Positions 1 to 13,920 are shown, counted from the first letter of the stretch. The stretch is 64,000 nt of DNA from Psettodes erumei (GCA_016785225.1 JAFBJZ010000601.1:1674001-1738000); one strand, 5' to 3'. The notes: generated by a model from the letters alone, not told the origin. A program made the numbers and translations.

Positions 1-1484
1 TAAAAAGAGAGTGAAACATCAATCACTCCAGTCACACAGTGAAACCTAACGCATATGGACTGACAACACTGTTGTTTGTAGGTGCCATGCTGTGATAGTA
101 GGCTACTTAAACAGAGTGGAGGTGATCCATAGACAGACAGAACACAACACTTTCATTACTTTGGTTTCATTTGGTTTCTTAGTCTCTGTTTACACCTGGC
201 ATAAACATGAATGTTAAATGAATGTGATCAGATCACAATTGGACAGGTCTGAGTACAGGTGAGAATGTTCTCCAGACACACTGAAAACACATTGAAATCT
301 GATTGCTTTGACACATTTTGAGGTGGTCTGGGCCACACATGGCCACATTCATTGAGGGGTTTGCAAGTGTGACAGAGTTAGAAATGGAATCAACGGATTT
401 CAAATTAATGATTAGTCCTTATTTGTGGATTTAATTTATAGTCGTGTAATTATGTTGAGTGTTTATGAATTTTATCTCAATTGGTTGATTGATGAATTTG
501 CTGTTATCTTCATTCATGTTCCCCGTAAAAGTTACCTTATGGCATCTGGCCTTTTCTTTCCACACCTCCTGGGCTTCCATAGTTTCTGCCAACCTTTTGG
601 ATCGTTGGGGAAAGCGTGGGAGAATGATGCTGCACTATTTTATTGTTTTCTTTGGAAATTGAAATGTTTGTGATATGACCTCTGGTGCATAATGTTTACT
701 ATTAATACTACCATTTCACCAAGCGGTTTTGTGTTGTTTTCTCTGCAAATAGTTGTATAGACAATTTCAGGTAACGTTTTTAGCACAATTCACCTTCTGG
801 CAGTCTGCCTTGTGTCATGTGACCAGTGTCTGTACAGATCTTCCTATACATTTCCCAGTGTAAACACTGTTGTTTTGCATGTTTATGAACATAAATGCAA
901 AAAACAGTCTGGAGGACAATTGATGTATATAATTTCTTCTGCAGGTATGTGTTTTCCTTTGTTAAAGTTTTTTATTTCTGTTTAATCACCACGCCCTACG
1001 CGCCTCTTTACCTTGCCCACTGAGTGGCAATGTTTTCTCCAATAAATTGTGTTTTTATGGTTTTGGGAGGGATCTGTTGCTGTATTTACTGTAAGGTGAA
1101 TATTTTCCAATCAATTTTAGTAGCTTTTGTTCAGTACTGATTTTTTTTACCTACTGAATTGAATTTTAAATTGATGAATTTATATATATATTTAGAGAAA
1201 GAAAAATTAAAAACAGACATTGTCGTTTTGCATTTTGGAGGGAGCAGAAGTGCAGACCCAAGACCAAAAGATGATAAATGTGTATAATGTATTCTACAGC
1301 GGCAGAAAAATGATGGAAAACAGTTATTTGAGTTGTCATCCTGGCCCATATTGAACCACTTCCTCAGCTGAAACATGCTAGGCACACGTTTTGATGTACA
1401 TGTTTGTACGTACAGTTTGGAGGTGAGATGCTATCAGAAGTGGTCCCTGGAAATGCATATGGAACATTCTAATTTTTTAAATTT
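1..1484. other. intergenic, no gene seen; possible repeat at about 160-400
   Basis: No exon-like frame. About 160-400 has the feel of a degenerate fish DNA-transposon-type repeat (starting 'tttacacctgg', with 'gtgatcagatcacaattggacagg'), but I cannot assign it firmly. AT-rich otherwise. Confidence 0.4.
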
Positions 1485-1610
1485 AATTTTTGGGCATTTC
1501 CATTGTGAGAGGACAGGGTAAGGAGAGAAACAGGAAAGTAAGGGGAGAGAGATAGGGGATAACATGCAGCAAAGGCCCTTGGCCGGACTCCAACCTTGGC
1601 TGCTGTGACG
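1485..1610 (-). repeat. degenerate tRNA-derived SINE (minus strand)
   Basis: Contains the words gagaggacaggg, ggagagagatagggg and aacatgcagcaaaggccc, which I recognise from an abundant fish SINE. On the minus strand 1585-1595 reads GGTTGGAGTCC, a decayed RNA polymerase III B box. The tRNA-like head therefore lies at the right end. Confidence 0.6.
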
Positions 1611-4025
1611 CCGCCTTAATGATACAATATGCTATACTAGTAGTGCAGTGCATTCTAATGATTAAACCTGGTTGCTACAAGGCTGGCCTTGCTTGCTGTC
1701 CCTCTCTGTGTGCCTATCATTTTCATGAGAGTCTGCTGTGTTTGTGTTCTGGGATTGGGCTTTCTGGCCTATCACCGTACATATAATATATAATCAACAG
1801 TCTCCGACAGAGCTTAACAGATGCAGGAAACGTTAGTAAGGCGGGCAGGGCTATGAATGAAAACTTTGTTGTAAAGTAAACTATGAGCTGCTGGTGGCCG
1901 GTTGTTCTGCAATATTGTTCAGCCTGCAACAGACAAACTTCTGTCTGCTAAGTCTGCTAAGATTGTGAGCAATCAAATCCCTCCCACTGGTAAGGCATGA
2001 AAAGACCCACATGACAGTGATTTCCAGGGCCTTGCAAAAGTGGGAGGAAACCAGAGATCACTGTGAGGGGATGACGATAATTGTCTCATTTAGAGACTGA
2101 TGCCCACAGGTAAGAGTAATTACGGAGGACCATTATTCTCTCTTGTCTGTGGGTGTGTGTGTCTGTATGCTGCGGAGGCCAGTCTTTCAGGCGGACCCCA
2201 GCAGCAGATTAAAAAGGTGTGGCTGCCATGCGACATCCAAATGTGACACATAAAAGACAAAAGTGTGGATCAACAGAGGGTGTCTCGGCCCCATTCCGCT
2301 ACTTTGCCGTCAATCTGACAGATGGCATGGGCTTGTCTGAGGCCCTGGCAATGAGGAGTGCAGGAGCTTCAAAGGCCCTCTGTAATCTGCAGAAACATCA
2401 CAGGCTGAGAGAAAGTGACTGGCTCCCAGACACCCGCCCTACTAAGAGGGCGAGCGAGGCGCTAATGAAAGGCAGATAAAGGGATTGCAGGCACAGACAG
2501 TACCTCATAAAAAAGAGAGAGAAAACATCAGGTAGGCTCGCCTTTTTTCTCTGCCTTTCTTTTTCTTTTAAAGCATCTACAGATAAATGGTCTCGTCAGT
2601 CCTTTTGTGTTCCCTGAAAAATAGCAACACACAGATAAAGAGTTGTTTTCAAAGCTCTCCTCCCCCATTGAGTGTGACTCAATTCAGGCGAAATGGTCAG
2701 CGCTGAGTATGGGGTAAAGTTAGCTGTGATGGAGTCAGGAGGAAGATGCGTGCTTTGATGAAGTGATTTTTTTTGGTTGGAAATGCCACCAGTACCTTGT
2801 GTTTTTGGCAGCTCACTTTCAGCCACAGCATTAAATCAGAGCAACTTGGTTCTTTTTCACACTTTGCCGCATTCATTTATCTCTCAGGAAGGAGCCAAAT
2901 CCCTTCATTTGGACTAATCAATTCTTGGTTTTTAGTGAGATCTCAGTGCACTGCAGGTTCGCTTCTCCTTGGTAGCACTGATGTCTGATAGTAGCATTAT
3001 CAAAGACATAAGATGTGCATTTACTCTCCAGGAAACATTCCACAGTGCCTTACCATTTAGCTGAAATGCATTTTAGTTTCAAATAAAAAAGTCAAACATT
3101 TTTTTCTTATTAGTGAAGAAAAACACAAGCATTCTCCACGGCTACAGCATTAGTTGTGGATTAAAAACCCTGATTCTTAATGTTCCACATGCCTGACATG
3201 GTGTGATGGGAAATATGAACAGCTAACAGGTCCCTGGAGGCACTCACAAGTTTGCTGGGTGCAGTACGCTGTATGGATGGGTTCAGTAGAGCGAGCATGG
3301 ATCAGCCATAGTCTGCAGACCCTCACTCAGCTCCAGAGCCAGGGGGATTTGTTAGATTCTCAGGGTAACTAGGCCGCTCTGCATTTCAACACATGTGCCT
3401 GTTGTTTTTGACAAGCCACTGGACTGTGCGGTCCTGCCAAAGCTGCTAATGGCTCATATGTTCAGGGAATACACACAAACCCATATTATACATCCCTGTC
3501 TGTGTGTAAAACCATACCACACAGATGTGTAGCAAAGAAAAGAGAAACAAAGCTAAAATGGGCTAACCCATGGAAAAGCAAAGCCTTAAGTCACAGAACT
3601 TCCCAATGCAATTCCATTCCAATAATTCAAATACTGTGATGGTATGAGCTGTGACTTCAGATACTGTGACCAATGCAGTCTTAATCCATCACAAAAATCC
3701 TGTATTTGTAGGTAAGGGTCCACAGACTTTCTGTTTGTCGGGCATTTGTCTCTGAACCCATACAGGATTTTTTTTCTCGGTGACATATCTCATGTTTCAG
3801 TGAATGACAGTTGGACTTTACTATGAATTAACCATGCCTGCCAGTAAAGAATCCCCTTTTTAAGGTGAAATGCCCAGCACCAATTAGATGGACTGCCATT
3901 AAATTTGATACAGAAGTTGTATGTTCTCATTCGGCTGAAATGTAATAGTGCACCATCAGCTCAAAATTAGAAGTTTTTAAATTTATGACCAAATATCTAA
4001 AAAAAAAAAAAAAAAACCTAACAAA
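1611..4025. other. intergenic, no gene seen
   Basis: Unique-looking sequence with no supported exon. A poly-A run sits at 3999-4016. Short open frames at 2219-2479 and 2596-2826 lack splice sites and family resemblance. Confidence 0.5.
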
Positions 4026-4414
4026 GCCTCAGCTGTATACAGTTCATGTGATAATGAGCAAATGTTAGCATGCCAGCAAGATGGTGAACATGGTAACCAT
4101 TATACTCGTTGAATACCATGTTCAAGGTTCAAGGTTCTTTTATTGTCATGTGCAAGACAATTACAGGAGTAGTCACTGGCAATGAAATTCTTGGGTCTCA
4201 GGCTCCTTTGCAATATAAAAAAACAAAAATGAAGGAACAAAGATGAAAAAAAGGAAAGAGTCAAATGCAAAATAAACACAAGTAGTGCAAATAAATATGT
4301 TAAATATTGTCACTGTGCATTAGCATGCCAATGTTAGCATTTAGCTCAAAGCACCACTGTGTGTACGTACAGCCTCACGGAGCTCCTAGCATGGCTGCAA
4401 ACTCGTAGCCTTGC
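4026..4414 (-). repeat. interrupted copy of a common percomorph interspersed repeat ('gctaacat' family)
   Basis: The left arm, 4026-4105, carries gcctcagctgta, gcaaatgttagcatg and aagatggtgaacatgg. The right arm, 4306-4414, carries gcatttagctcaaagcacca, gtacagcctcacgg and gctcctagcatggctg. These are consecutive parts of one repeat I know from fish genomes, in reverse orientation. They are separated by a LINE-like insert at 4121-4305. Confidence 0.6.
4121..4305 (-). mobile_element. 3' end of an L2/Rex1-like LINE, inserted in another repeat
   Basis: On the minus strand the sequence runs through AATTTCATTGCCAGTG and GTCTTGCACATGACAATAAA, ending in tandem AACCTTG units (4121-4137). This is the usual layout of a truncated fish LINE 3' end. 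No reverse transcriptase coding sequence remains. Clade assignment is from memory and moderate. Confidence 0.55.
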
Positions 4415-7400
4415 GAAAAAAAATACTTTATGTAAATACAGTTCATGTTGAGCACCTGGGTGTTTACCATTGTTTTCACCTTTGGTTGGAGCCATCTTGT
4501 CGTTTTTTGGTTTGAGTTATTTGTTCTGCTTTGAACATTGGGACTGTGTATACACGTGGTACAGACACTGAAAGGAGGATGGAGCAGTGATGGGGGAAGT
4601 GTTTAGCTCATTCCCACGTGATGGGAAGCAGGTGTTGATTGAGTTTTTGACTGCGTCCATGAGGCAGGAATTCAGCGTGCTTGGATGTTTATTCTAGGAT
4701 ACAGGAAACATCACAATGACAATGATAATCACACAACAATTAAATATGGCCAGTGCTGTTCTCTACATAGGTTAGCATCTGCTGAACTGTAAATAAACGG
4801 GGCACAGAGTCCAAAGAGAGGTGCTGTACTGGATATTGGTGTATTTTTAGTCCAGAACACATGTCTGAAACCAGTTATACTCTTTCAGTCCTCAGTGGCT
4901 TATTGAGCTGCTTACTTTGATGTGTTAATTGTTGTCTATACACCCTCATTATAGCTGAAAAGGAAGGTATTGTAAATCACTGTTATTTTTTTTTAAAATA
5001 TGCAAGTAAAGAGAAATAAAGCATCGCCACTTTAGTGGCATCTCGTTGACACCACAATGAGTTAAGCTCATAGATCAACACTACACTCAGACAGCACCAG
5101 CTTGAGCCCTCTGCAGATGAGGGATGTGTCCATAAAGCTCTGGTTTTGAGTTTGGGCAGCATTAAATGTCTGGGTGTCAGCTGCTGTTTTACTTTTAGCT
5201 CTGCCAGACTGCTCTCCTCCCTACGCCCAGCTGGGGATACAAAAGTCATTCAAGAGTTGTGTAATTAGCTGGAGTTTAATTAAAGGCCAATTTAAAAGAA
5301 AGGGGCAGACAAAAAGGCAAATTAAAGAGACTTGTAAAACAGAAAATGAAATGCTTAACAAGCTCAGTATCACCATTCAGGGACCTAATTTCCATGGCAA
5401 ACCTTTACAGTGAGCATGTTTACAATTTTGCGGGTTAAGCGTTACTTTTACTATAAAGATGTGATTCTATTATTGAAATGTAACATCCATTTTAGAGCAT
5501 CACAATCTGACTGCATCACACATATTTTAAGGTCAGACTTGTGTCTATGCAGACTGTGTTACATCTTAACTATTTTATATATTGAAAATAAGAATATTTT
5601 TTTCATAAGTCTCTATAGAATTTCTTCAGTGCATGTTTTCATTTAGGCGTTGACCATCATTCATTAATGCATATTGATTAAACCAAATGAAATAAATGCT
5701 GATGTTTCACAATCTCCATGGTGTATTGTCGATATTAAATAAATAAAATATATTAATTACATTTGGTCAGTGGCAAACATGCTGTCACAAGTTTAAACAT
5801 GTGGTGATGTAGTTTGCGTAGGTTAAGTTTTGCCCAAACAAAATATTCATGCTGTAACTCAAACACCTGTATTAACTCATAATTAAGATAAGTAAGAAAC
5901 AGGAGCCTGTCTAGCCTCAGCACAGCTAATTGCCCCAGAGGGAGTCCAAAACGCCACAAGCTGCTCTGCTCCTTGTCATCACTGCAGTGACTGCAAACTT
6001 CGTGGTCCTGTGCACATACACATATGGATTTTTCAGTTTCACTTGAAGATGGTACCAATTTTGACTATGACCAAATCAGGTTCCAAAAACACTGTGATTT
6101 AAAGACTCGTGTAAAGATGTAGCTAATGTTTAGGAATATTAAAAAAGCAAAACAGAAAGAATGCAATGAACCTTTGATAGAGAGTTTAAATGAAGACATA
6201 TGACTGTTTAGTATAATTCAGTCAGTGTGGAGATCTTGGCAATTTTCATGCAGTTTTAGAGCAGGAATCTCTCAACTCATTAAAAAGTGGTGAAAATGGT
6301 AGACAGAACCACCCAGCCATGAAAAATGTGCCACAGGGACATGCTTCCAAAATGACAATATTCAGCTGAAAAACCCACAATTTTCCTGATGTTTTTCATA
6401 ACATATAATATGTGACCCATCAAAAAAAAACAGCTTGGCAGATGTTAAAGGTAGAATTATATGACCCCCCCCCCAATTAAATGAATTTAGAGGATCACAA
6501 CTTTCAGCAAATGATAAAAACATGATTACCATCTGTGCATTCAAGAAGCTCTTTCTCTGCCAAGCCTTTTGATGAGGCTGCAGACTTAGCCAACAGCTTT
6601 AGCAGATGTTGCGGTGTATTGAGCTGAAAAGCAGCTTTCAGACATTTCAGTCCTGTTGAGAGATTGTTTTCAACTGGTGCACTTTGAATCTAAGAGACGG
6701 TTAACTGGGATCTGTGACACCGACAGCAGTACAGATCTGTTACTATCTCAGCACCTTGTTCTCGGCTCCATGAAAAAGCCTCAGCATTGTGCCTGTAAGG
6801 ACCACACCCACCCCTTCAAATAACACACATGCAAAGCTCAAGCACCCAGAGGAGCAGGCAGAGGAGGAAGAGATTCCTTGTAGCAGGATTACAGTAAAGT
6901 TTTTTTGCCCTCTACTTAAAGATTGAAAGATTATAAGCAATATTTTTGCTGAGTGAAATTACACAGTTTCAATCTTAAATAGCAGATCATTTCAAAAATA
7001 ATTGTATAAAACAATAATATCATGATAATATATAAATTCTGAGTAATCCACAATTTCCTTATGTACTATTGCTTTTTCGTAAAAAAGATATTCCTTTAGA
7101 TATTCCTTCAGTAACTAATCACATTATATCTAGAACTGTGCTAATTCAAAGGAGTTTTCAGGAACATGTAACACACTACACTGTGAAAGTGACATTTACC
7201 ACCTGACACACTCAGCAGGGTGATGGAGTAAAATAAGAAAAAGTCACTGATTCTGGAACTGCTGCTCCTTCAAAGCCGCCCCTTTACGGAGAAGCTGGCA
7301 TGACCTTGTTTCCTTGGGAGTAAGAGATACAGAAAGCTGGAGGGGCTGGGCGAGGAAGAGGAGGGGTGGAGGAAAGAGGGTGGGGGGGGCATAGTGGAAG

Positions 7401-8220
7401 AGGTGGGGTAACTTCAAAACCCACATCAAAAGGAATAAATAATTGTTTCTGCTGGTTTTGTTGTTGTGATACGGATCGGCGAAGCAGCAAGTGGCGAGCA
7501 GGAAGCTTTGATTTGAGGCAGCCTTCCTGGAGAGGGCTCCTTCTGTCGGCAGCTGAGCAGAGAGAGCGGGGCCCACTGATTAAAGTCCTGTTTGTTTTAA
7601 TCTTCTCTTTTGCCCAGGGGAGGCCCGCAGAGCGGGAGAGATCCTACTGGGGGGTGGGACGAAACTCTCTTCCAGGGGACCAGCTCCTTCTCCTTTTGTG
7701 TCCTGAAAAGGAGGCGTGTGTTTATGCAGCATCCAGACACAGGATAAGAAGAATGAGTGAAGGGACGAGGCTGGGAGGTTCAGGAAGGAGACTGACTTGA
7801 ATTGGGTCAGAGGGAAATTGCAGATAATTCAGGCGATAATCATTTAGTCAGAAAACCTGCAAATCCATTTTTCTCAAAATTGGTTTAGCCCTGGTGGTTA
7901 GTTAAGGAGCATACATAAAAATTCCATCACTGACATTTGAACAAGCTTCCCTTCACCACTTCCTTTTTCCTCTAACTGACATCACTCTCCTCTTATTTAT
8001 CCCAGTAAGCACCTCCTTGAGACCTCTGAGAGGTCTAAGATATCCACTGCATTGTGACTTTAAACCTGTAAAAATGCTGCTGACCAGTATTAGCACCAAC
8101 ATAACATGGTGAACATGTTGGCAAATCGTTGCCTCTGTACTCATGCAGAAGTTAAGGACCAACATAAGCAGTCCTTTGAAGTTGTGTCCCTAATTTTAGG
8201 TTAGGTTAGGTTTTGTTTTC
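4415..8220. other. intergenic, no gene seen
   Basis: No supported exon. It contains a poly-C run (6466-6474) and a G-rich stretch at about 7355-7390. The 144-codon frame at 7366-7800 is shadowed by other frames on both strands and looks fortuitous. Confidence 0.5.
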
Positions 8221-8347
8221 CACCAACTCCTGAGGAATACATATTAGCTACCAGATGTTTTACTATGTTCACCTGCTCCAATTTAACTGTCTGTAACTTC
8301 TGTTTGGTGCTGGGAGCTAGTGTACAGCTGGCTTGTCAGAGGTTTCT
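8221..8347 (+). repeat. fragment of an unclassified fish repeat (family with 'ctgtttggtgctgg')
   Basis: Contains actatgttcacctgctcc, then acttctgtttggtgctggga and gtacagctggctt. The same words recur at 11700-11890, so this is one interspersed family, here about 125 bp of it. Confidence 0.5.
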
Positions 8348-8371
8348 TTTTTTTTTGCCAAAAGATGAAAT

Positions 8372-8790
8372 CAGTGGTGTTTTGGGCTAAATGCTAACAC
8401 TCCCATGACAATACTACCATACAGATGTTTAGCAGATTCTATATTTACCATGTTCACCATCTTAGTGTAACATGTTGGTTTGCTAATTTTTGCCAGTTAG
8501 CACTAAACACAGAGTACAGCCGAGGGTGTGGGAACGTCACTAGTTTTGCAAGTACTTGGTTATAAACCAAAGTTTCAAGCAAATACAATTGACTTTGACT
8601 TTTGACTATGAATGTCTGAACCAAATTTCATGGCAAATTTCAATGGAGACCAATAATATTATGACCAATAATATTACAAATCCATGCAATCCTATGACAA
8701 TCCATCCAATAGTTGTTGAGATACTTCACATGCAGCAAAGGTATCACAAACAACTCACTGACATTAGAGTCGTGCTCTAGCATGGCAAAA
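8372..8790 (+). repeat. longer copy of the 'gctaacat' percomorph repeat, direct orientation
   Basis: Runs through gggctaaatgctaacac, atgtttagcagattc, accatgttcaccatctta, cagttagcactaaacac, ataaaccaaagt, ccaaatttcatggcaa and caatccatccaatagttgtt. Word order matches the family consensus as I know it. The copy is diverged and carries a local duplication at about 8649-8677. Confidence 0.6.
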
Positions 8791-11699
8791 AAATAATGAC
8801 TGGAGTAGCTTTAAAGATAAAGCCTGTCTGGCTTCAGTTTCAGTCTATAATCAGATTTCTTTGAGGAATCTTTTGTTAATACTTTTGATCCAGTAGCAAA
8901 ACGGCTTCAATTCCAAAAAAGATGTCCTGTAGCATTAGTTGAATGTGGTGCTGTCACTACAGGGGATAGCAGCAAATGGAGCAACTTATGTAAAAAATGT
9001 ATGTGCTCATGCTGTTATACAGCTCTTAAGATTAAAATGATCACCACATGACAAATGATATGTTAATCTGCAGCTGTTTGGAGAAAGTGAATATCAAATA
9101 TGTCATATGTCATTTGATGCTTCATGCTAACAATTTTTGCAGGCCTGCAATGATTTTCTGCTTACTAATGTAAAGCTGTATGTACATATGTCTCTTTTTC
9201 ATCTTCTCCATGAGCTCAGTACAGCTTTGCAGCTTGTGAAGATATGTACAGTATGTAGGGGTAGATACGAACCCCCTGCTGGCAGCGTCTGTGGAAAATA
9301 GCTGGATTTAAAGGTTTACATTGACATAGGTTAAAGGTCATATAGTGTAAGACAGCAGAGCAGTGGGGGGGGGGTGCATGTTGTCAGTGTTTATGGGAAT
9401 GGAAGCCACTCACAGTGGAATCTCAACAGATGAGCGTGCTCTTCACACGAAACATATTATATTTGCACGCATACTCATATGTGAACACGCACACACATAC
9501 AGCCACAAGCCTAATGAATCCTCCACTTGCGTGATGGTAACATGATGAGAAGTGACATGAAACATGAGAGGTAGAATAGCTCAACACTGTGAGACAGGAA
9601 CCATTTGAGTGTGCATAACGGTTAATATAATGCATTTGGCAATAGGTCAGTTGCATTCAAGCCAGATTAAGGAATCAATATGACATCCCACTTTCTGCTG
9701 TATAAAATCACATATTACAGAAATGGTAACTTTCTATACATGCAAGTTTATTGCAGTGGGTGCAGTGCATAGGCTTTGACTAAATTGAGATCACACCAGA
9801 CTTGAGGCAGAATGAATTCAGCTGTTTAATAATTGCTGTGGTAACCTGCACCCTTTTGCACCATTATTTATGCAATAGCATTTATCAAAATGTCACTATT
9901 GCAAACTTAATAATTTCCGCCAGACCTCTTGCCTTGAATAAACTGAATATTTACACTGCAATATAATCAGAGAGCTTCCTGCTGATTTGGATTAACTGAT
10001 ATATGTGACACCAACTCTTTGATTCTGACAGAAATCCAGTATTGGCAAAAGTGTCATCAGAATTGCTGAAAGAATGAAATAGACTTGCTGAAGTGCACAT
10101 TGCTTGGAGCCCTTATGCAGTTATTTAAACAAAGTAGTCTCATTGGATCCTATTGACACATGACGAAACAATGGAAGGCAGCGTTTTCCATCCCTGACAG
10201 TAAACAGCCGCTCCGTCCACAGGCCTGTCAGTGTTAGAGACAGAGCTCGTTAAGAGCTGACATCAAACGCTTCTGGAGACTGATGATTTAAATATTGAAT
10301 CGACTAGCGGCGGTATGCAGACAGAGGAGAGCTGCTATGTGCTGACACTAAGACAGATGTATATTTTAGCAGCCGTTTCCCAGCTAAACTGTCTAATGGC
10401 CTCGGGGAGAAGACAGATGAAAGTCAGACCTGAAGATCTGCTGGGACATCTCTAGGGTTTGGTGTACTGTAAGTGGCAAAGACCTCCATCACCCTCCCCC
10501 TCAGCCTTCCCCTGTCCCTGCCCCCCACTTCCCCTGGTTCACTCTCAGTAGGATCAGAGGAGAGGTTCCCTGAACGGAGGCCCCTCACCAGGTCCCAGGC
10601 AGCGGGGACACTAACAAGCTCTAATGATCTCCAGCCAGGCCTGTCTCTCTGCTCTTCCTCCATTTACTCACACTGCAACCTGCAGAACAGGCCTCCAAGC
10701 AGACAGACAGCCTTACTGAACCCACTGAACGGCATGTACCTCCTGTCCAGCTACTTTCAGTTTAGGATCAAGATGAGACAACCTCTGCTGGGTCTGGATT
10801 GGTGTTTCTTTATGGAACACTCCCCAAGAATGTGCTGTGATAAATGTACTGTATATGGATGAGGGTAAATGAATGTTTGGTATGATAAAAACTCAATGCC
10901 CCCCTTTTCTTCCTGCACGTCTGTTCTGCAGGCTTTTGTTGGCATGTCTGCTCTCCAAGGGGAGACCAGATGTGAGGCACCGGAGGGACTGAAAATAATT
11001 GCAAATGTGTTTTGGTATGCTTCTTATCTTGATGGGTCCAAGTGTATCTATCTAAGACCAAAGACGAAGAGAGCACGCTTCTCTCCCACATTACCATGAC
11101 CGAGGTTGGGAGCTACAAGGGCAGGTTGTAACTGCATGAATCTTAACATAGTTGGCCATTATCCAACTTTGACAAATTAAGGGTCCACCCTGAAACAATT
11201 TATATTGTTAAAAACAGTTATTGGCAAAGGATGTTGGACTTCTTGCCTCATTTTTTTTCATCCAGTGACATTAAGCTGAGATATTTTCAGTGCAGCTATA
11301 ATAGGATGTAATGGCAGACAATCTTTCAGTTATCTAAATCATCAACGCTAAATGTCAGGGTTTGGTTTCATTCCCACAGAGCTAAAGAGAAAAGGCAGCT
11401 CTGTGAACTTTTCTTTTTGTACTGATAAACAGAAATCCATCGTAAAATGCGCTAATACTATAATGTAATACTCTGTGATTTATGCAAAGGGGGTCTAAAA
11501 GTTGCCCCTTTATCTGCGTTATCAGTCATGCCTCTGAAACAAATATCAAAATGCAAATACATGAGGAACTGTAGGGGAAATGGCATGACAAGGTAGTTTT
11601 TAATTAATAGAGAGCAGAACTAGAAGAAGAACATTATTTCCTCACATCTCCCACGTTTTGTTCATTTAAGGTTGTACGTGACTCTTGGAAGCTGGTAAT
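8791..11699. other. intergenic, no gene seen; candidate CTCF core and a possible conserved block
   Basis: 9271-9283 contains CCAGCAGGGGG on the minus strand, close to a CTCF core. About 10180-10440 is unique-looking and motif-dense. A poly-G run sits at 9365-9373. Frames at 10424-10862 overlap on both strands and are not convincing exons. Confidence 0.35.
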
Positions 11700-11890
11700 G
11701 TTTGTCTGGTGCTGTTTTGGTCTCAATCAGCTCCTGAGAGAAATACCTGCCTTTGTAGCTGCATAAATGCTCTCTAAGTTTGTTGTTTGGTGCTGAGAAG
11801 GTAGCAGTCGCTGGGTTTGTGAGAGCTATTCAGCTGAATAAAAGAATTCTGCTTTGGCTGGAAGCAACACTGATGAGAGCGACAGCAGTG
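11700..11890 (+). repeat. second copy of the 'tttggtgctg' fish repeat
   Basis: Carries gctgttttggtctcaatcag, ctcctgagagaaatacctg, gttgtttggtgctgagaagg and gagagctattcagctg. It shares the order of words with 8221-8347 and extends it on both sides. Confidence 0.5.
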
Positions 11891-13911
11891 AGCCATAACA
11901 GTAAAGGTAGGACATGTAAAACCAAAACAATGAGCTGAAAGACACTAAATGTTCTATAGAGCTGAGGGAACTTACAAACTTGTGTGGTAATTATGTGTTG
12001 GTTTGTAAATACAAGGGACAAGGGCTCCTTCACATTACACATAGTAATTTGACCAATTCTATATAGAAAAATATTAATTAGTGCAGCTATAAACATGTAT
12101 ACCAACTTCAATCAACACAAAGGACTTAATCTGTAATTTTGATTTATGGACCCCCAAACATTCTCACTGACAACCTGGACCAGTTATGGAAAAATGTAGA
12201 AAAACAATTAGAAATGTGTCTAGTAAGGATATAAATCATAAGGCTGCTTTTGGATTTGAATCATAAATTGATTATCTCTTGGAGGATATAAAAGTGATCG
12301 AGGGGTGGTTTTATGTTTAGTGTATTACTTAAGGGCAAGCCAACAAGAGTTGTTGAATATGAAAATGATTACCATCTTAACTATAACAAATCAAGATCAG
12401 CACCTCCTTTGTAGCTGCTACATTGAGAAATAAGCATAAAACTAAAAAAAAACCCAACCTGAATCCTCAAAGCCTTTGCCCCTAATTTGATGTATGCATG
12501 ATGCAGCTCTAGAATTAATGGGATATATGTTAACAGCAGCCACTTTTTTAAGGAACTGTTTAGTAGGTGTGAACATGATTGGAAATATTGGGAATGAGCT
12601 AATTACAGCTCTTACAGTTTGAAAAAATATTTTCATACATACACTATTTGGTATGAAGTAATTTTTAAAATAACACATTTTTGCATTTAACCTTTTTATT
12701 TTTGACATTTTCTTCTGGACAGCTCTAATGCTATATAAATAGACTAACATGTCTTACACTTAACTTGAGTAAAAAAAGTACTTGAGTTGTTTGGGGTTTT
12801 TGCATTGCTATTCTGTTCTTCTGGTTTTGGAAGGACAGAAAAAAGTTTCTCTCACCAACTAGACCAAATCCAGTCCTTAAAAACCATCAAAAGGACCATG
12901 TGGATGCTGGCATGCAAGCCAGGCTGGATGAGCCCACTGGAAAAAAAAGTGAGTGCATTAGCAGCACATTGTTTAGATGCTCTAAGTCGACAACTGTAAA
13001 TGAGTTTAAGTCTCAGGGGTAGGCCTACTTCCAGTCTGTTGACCTCAGAGACTGCAAAAATGTCCTCTGTATGTCTGACAATGACTTACGATTTATGCAC
13101 ATGTAGTTTCTTGAATCAAGTGTCATGATTTTATGCTGTGAGAAATACAGTAACACAAAACACAACAGATTAAACTGCATTGGAAACAAGTGGAACTGTC
13201 AGATCTTTCTCTTTTTTAAGAGTAATGTAACATTAGGACTGAACGAAGAGAAGCGACTACATACAAGGGACACTTTTTGCAGGGCACTGTCTGCTATGAG
13301 TCAGTGTCCTCTTTTGTTGTGGAGTACATTCTCCTCTGGGAATAATGAGCATGAGGCGATCAGACAGCAAAGCTGGCTTGGCTCTCTGAAGTTTGTGCCA
13401 GAAACGCACATCCTCGTTAGACTGGTCCACAGCTACTGGGAACAGAAAGTTCCCAACTTTGGCTTTTGTGAGCCACTGTGTTTGCATCACTCTCTAACCC
13501 CTAAACCTTCAAGTGTATAATTGAGTGGTTACAGAATATTTTCATTAAGTCAGAAGTTGCTGTCCAGCCCTGGCAAGCTGCATGTCTCCGCTCTCAGCTT
13601 AGTGTACTACTTCAAAGTTCTCTTGAAATTTAGCTCTGTGTTTATTTCTGTCAGTCTTGAAGCCCGTGTAATCAACAGGGAATTGACTTGAAGGTCTTAA
13701 AGGGTCTACTTTGAAATAGATCAGCACCCGCTTACATCCACCCTCACCCTGGATATGAGAGGTGTGGACATAAATTTCGCATTGGACAGTGGATGAAATG
13801 AATATGAATTTTCAGTATTTTGATCTAAGCATTGAGGGCGGATAAAAGGCACAGTCCAAAGCACATCTGAAAAAGGAGCTTACATTTTCTATAATATTAA
13901 ACCTAAGTCAG

Positions 13912-13920
13912 CCTTTGATC
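13912..13920 (+). promoter_or_regulatory. single TCF/LEF consensus site
   Basis: CCTTTGATC is an exact consensus match in the upstream desert. It is isolated, so chance occurrence is quite possible. Confidence 0.15.

Noticed and set aside
7366..7800. 144-codon plus-strand open frame
   Set aside because: Overlapped by two minus-strand frames in a purine-skewed stretch; no domain, splice signal or family resemblance.
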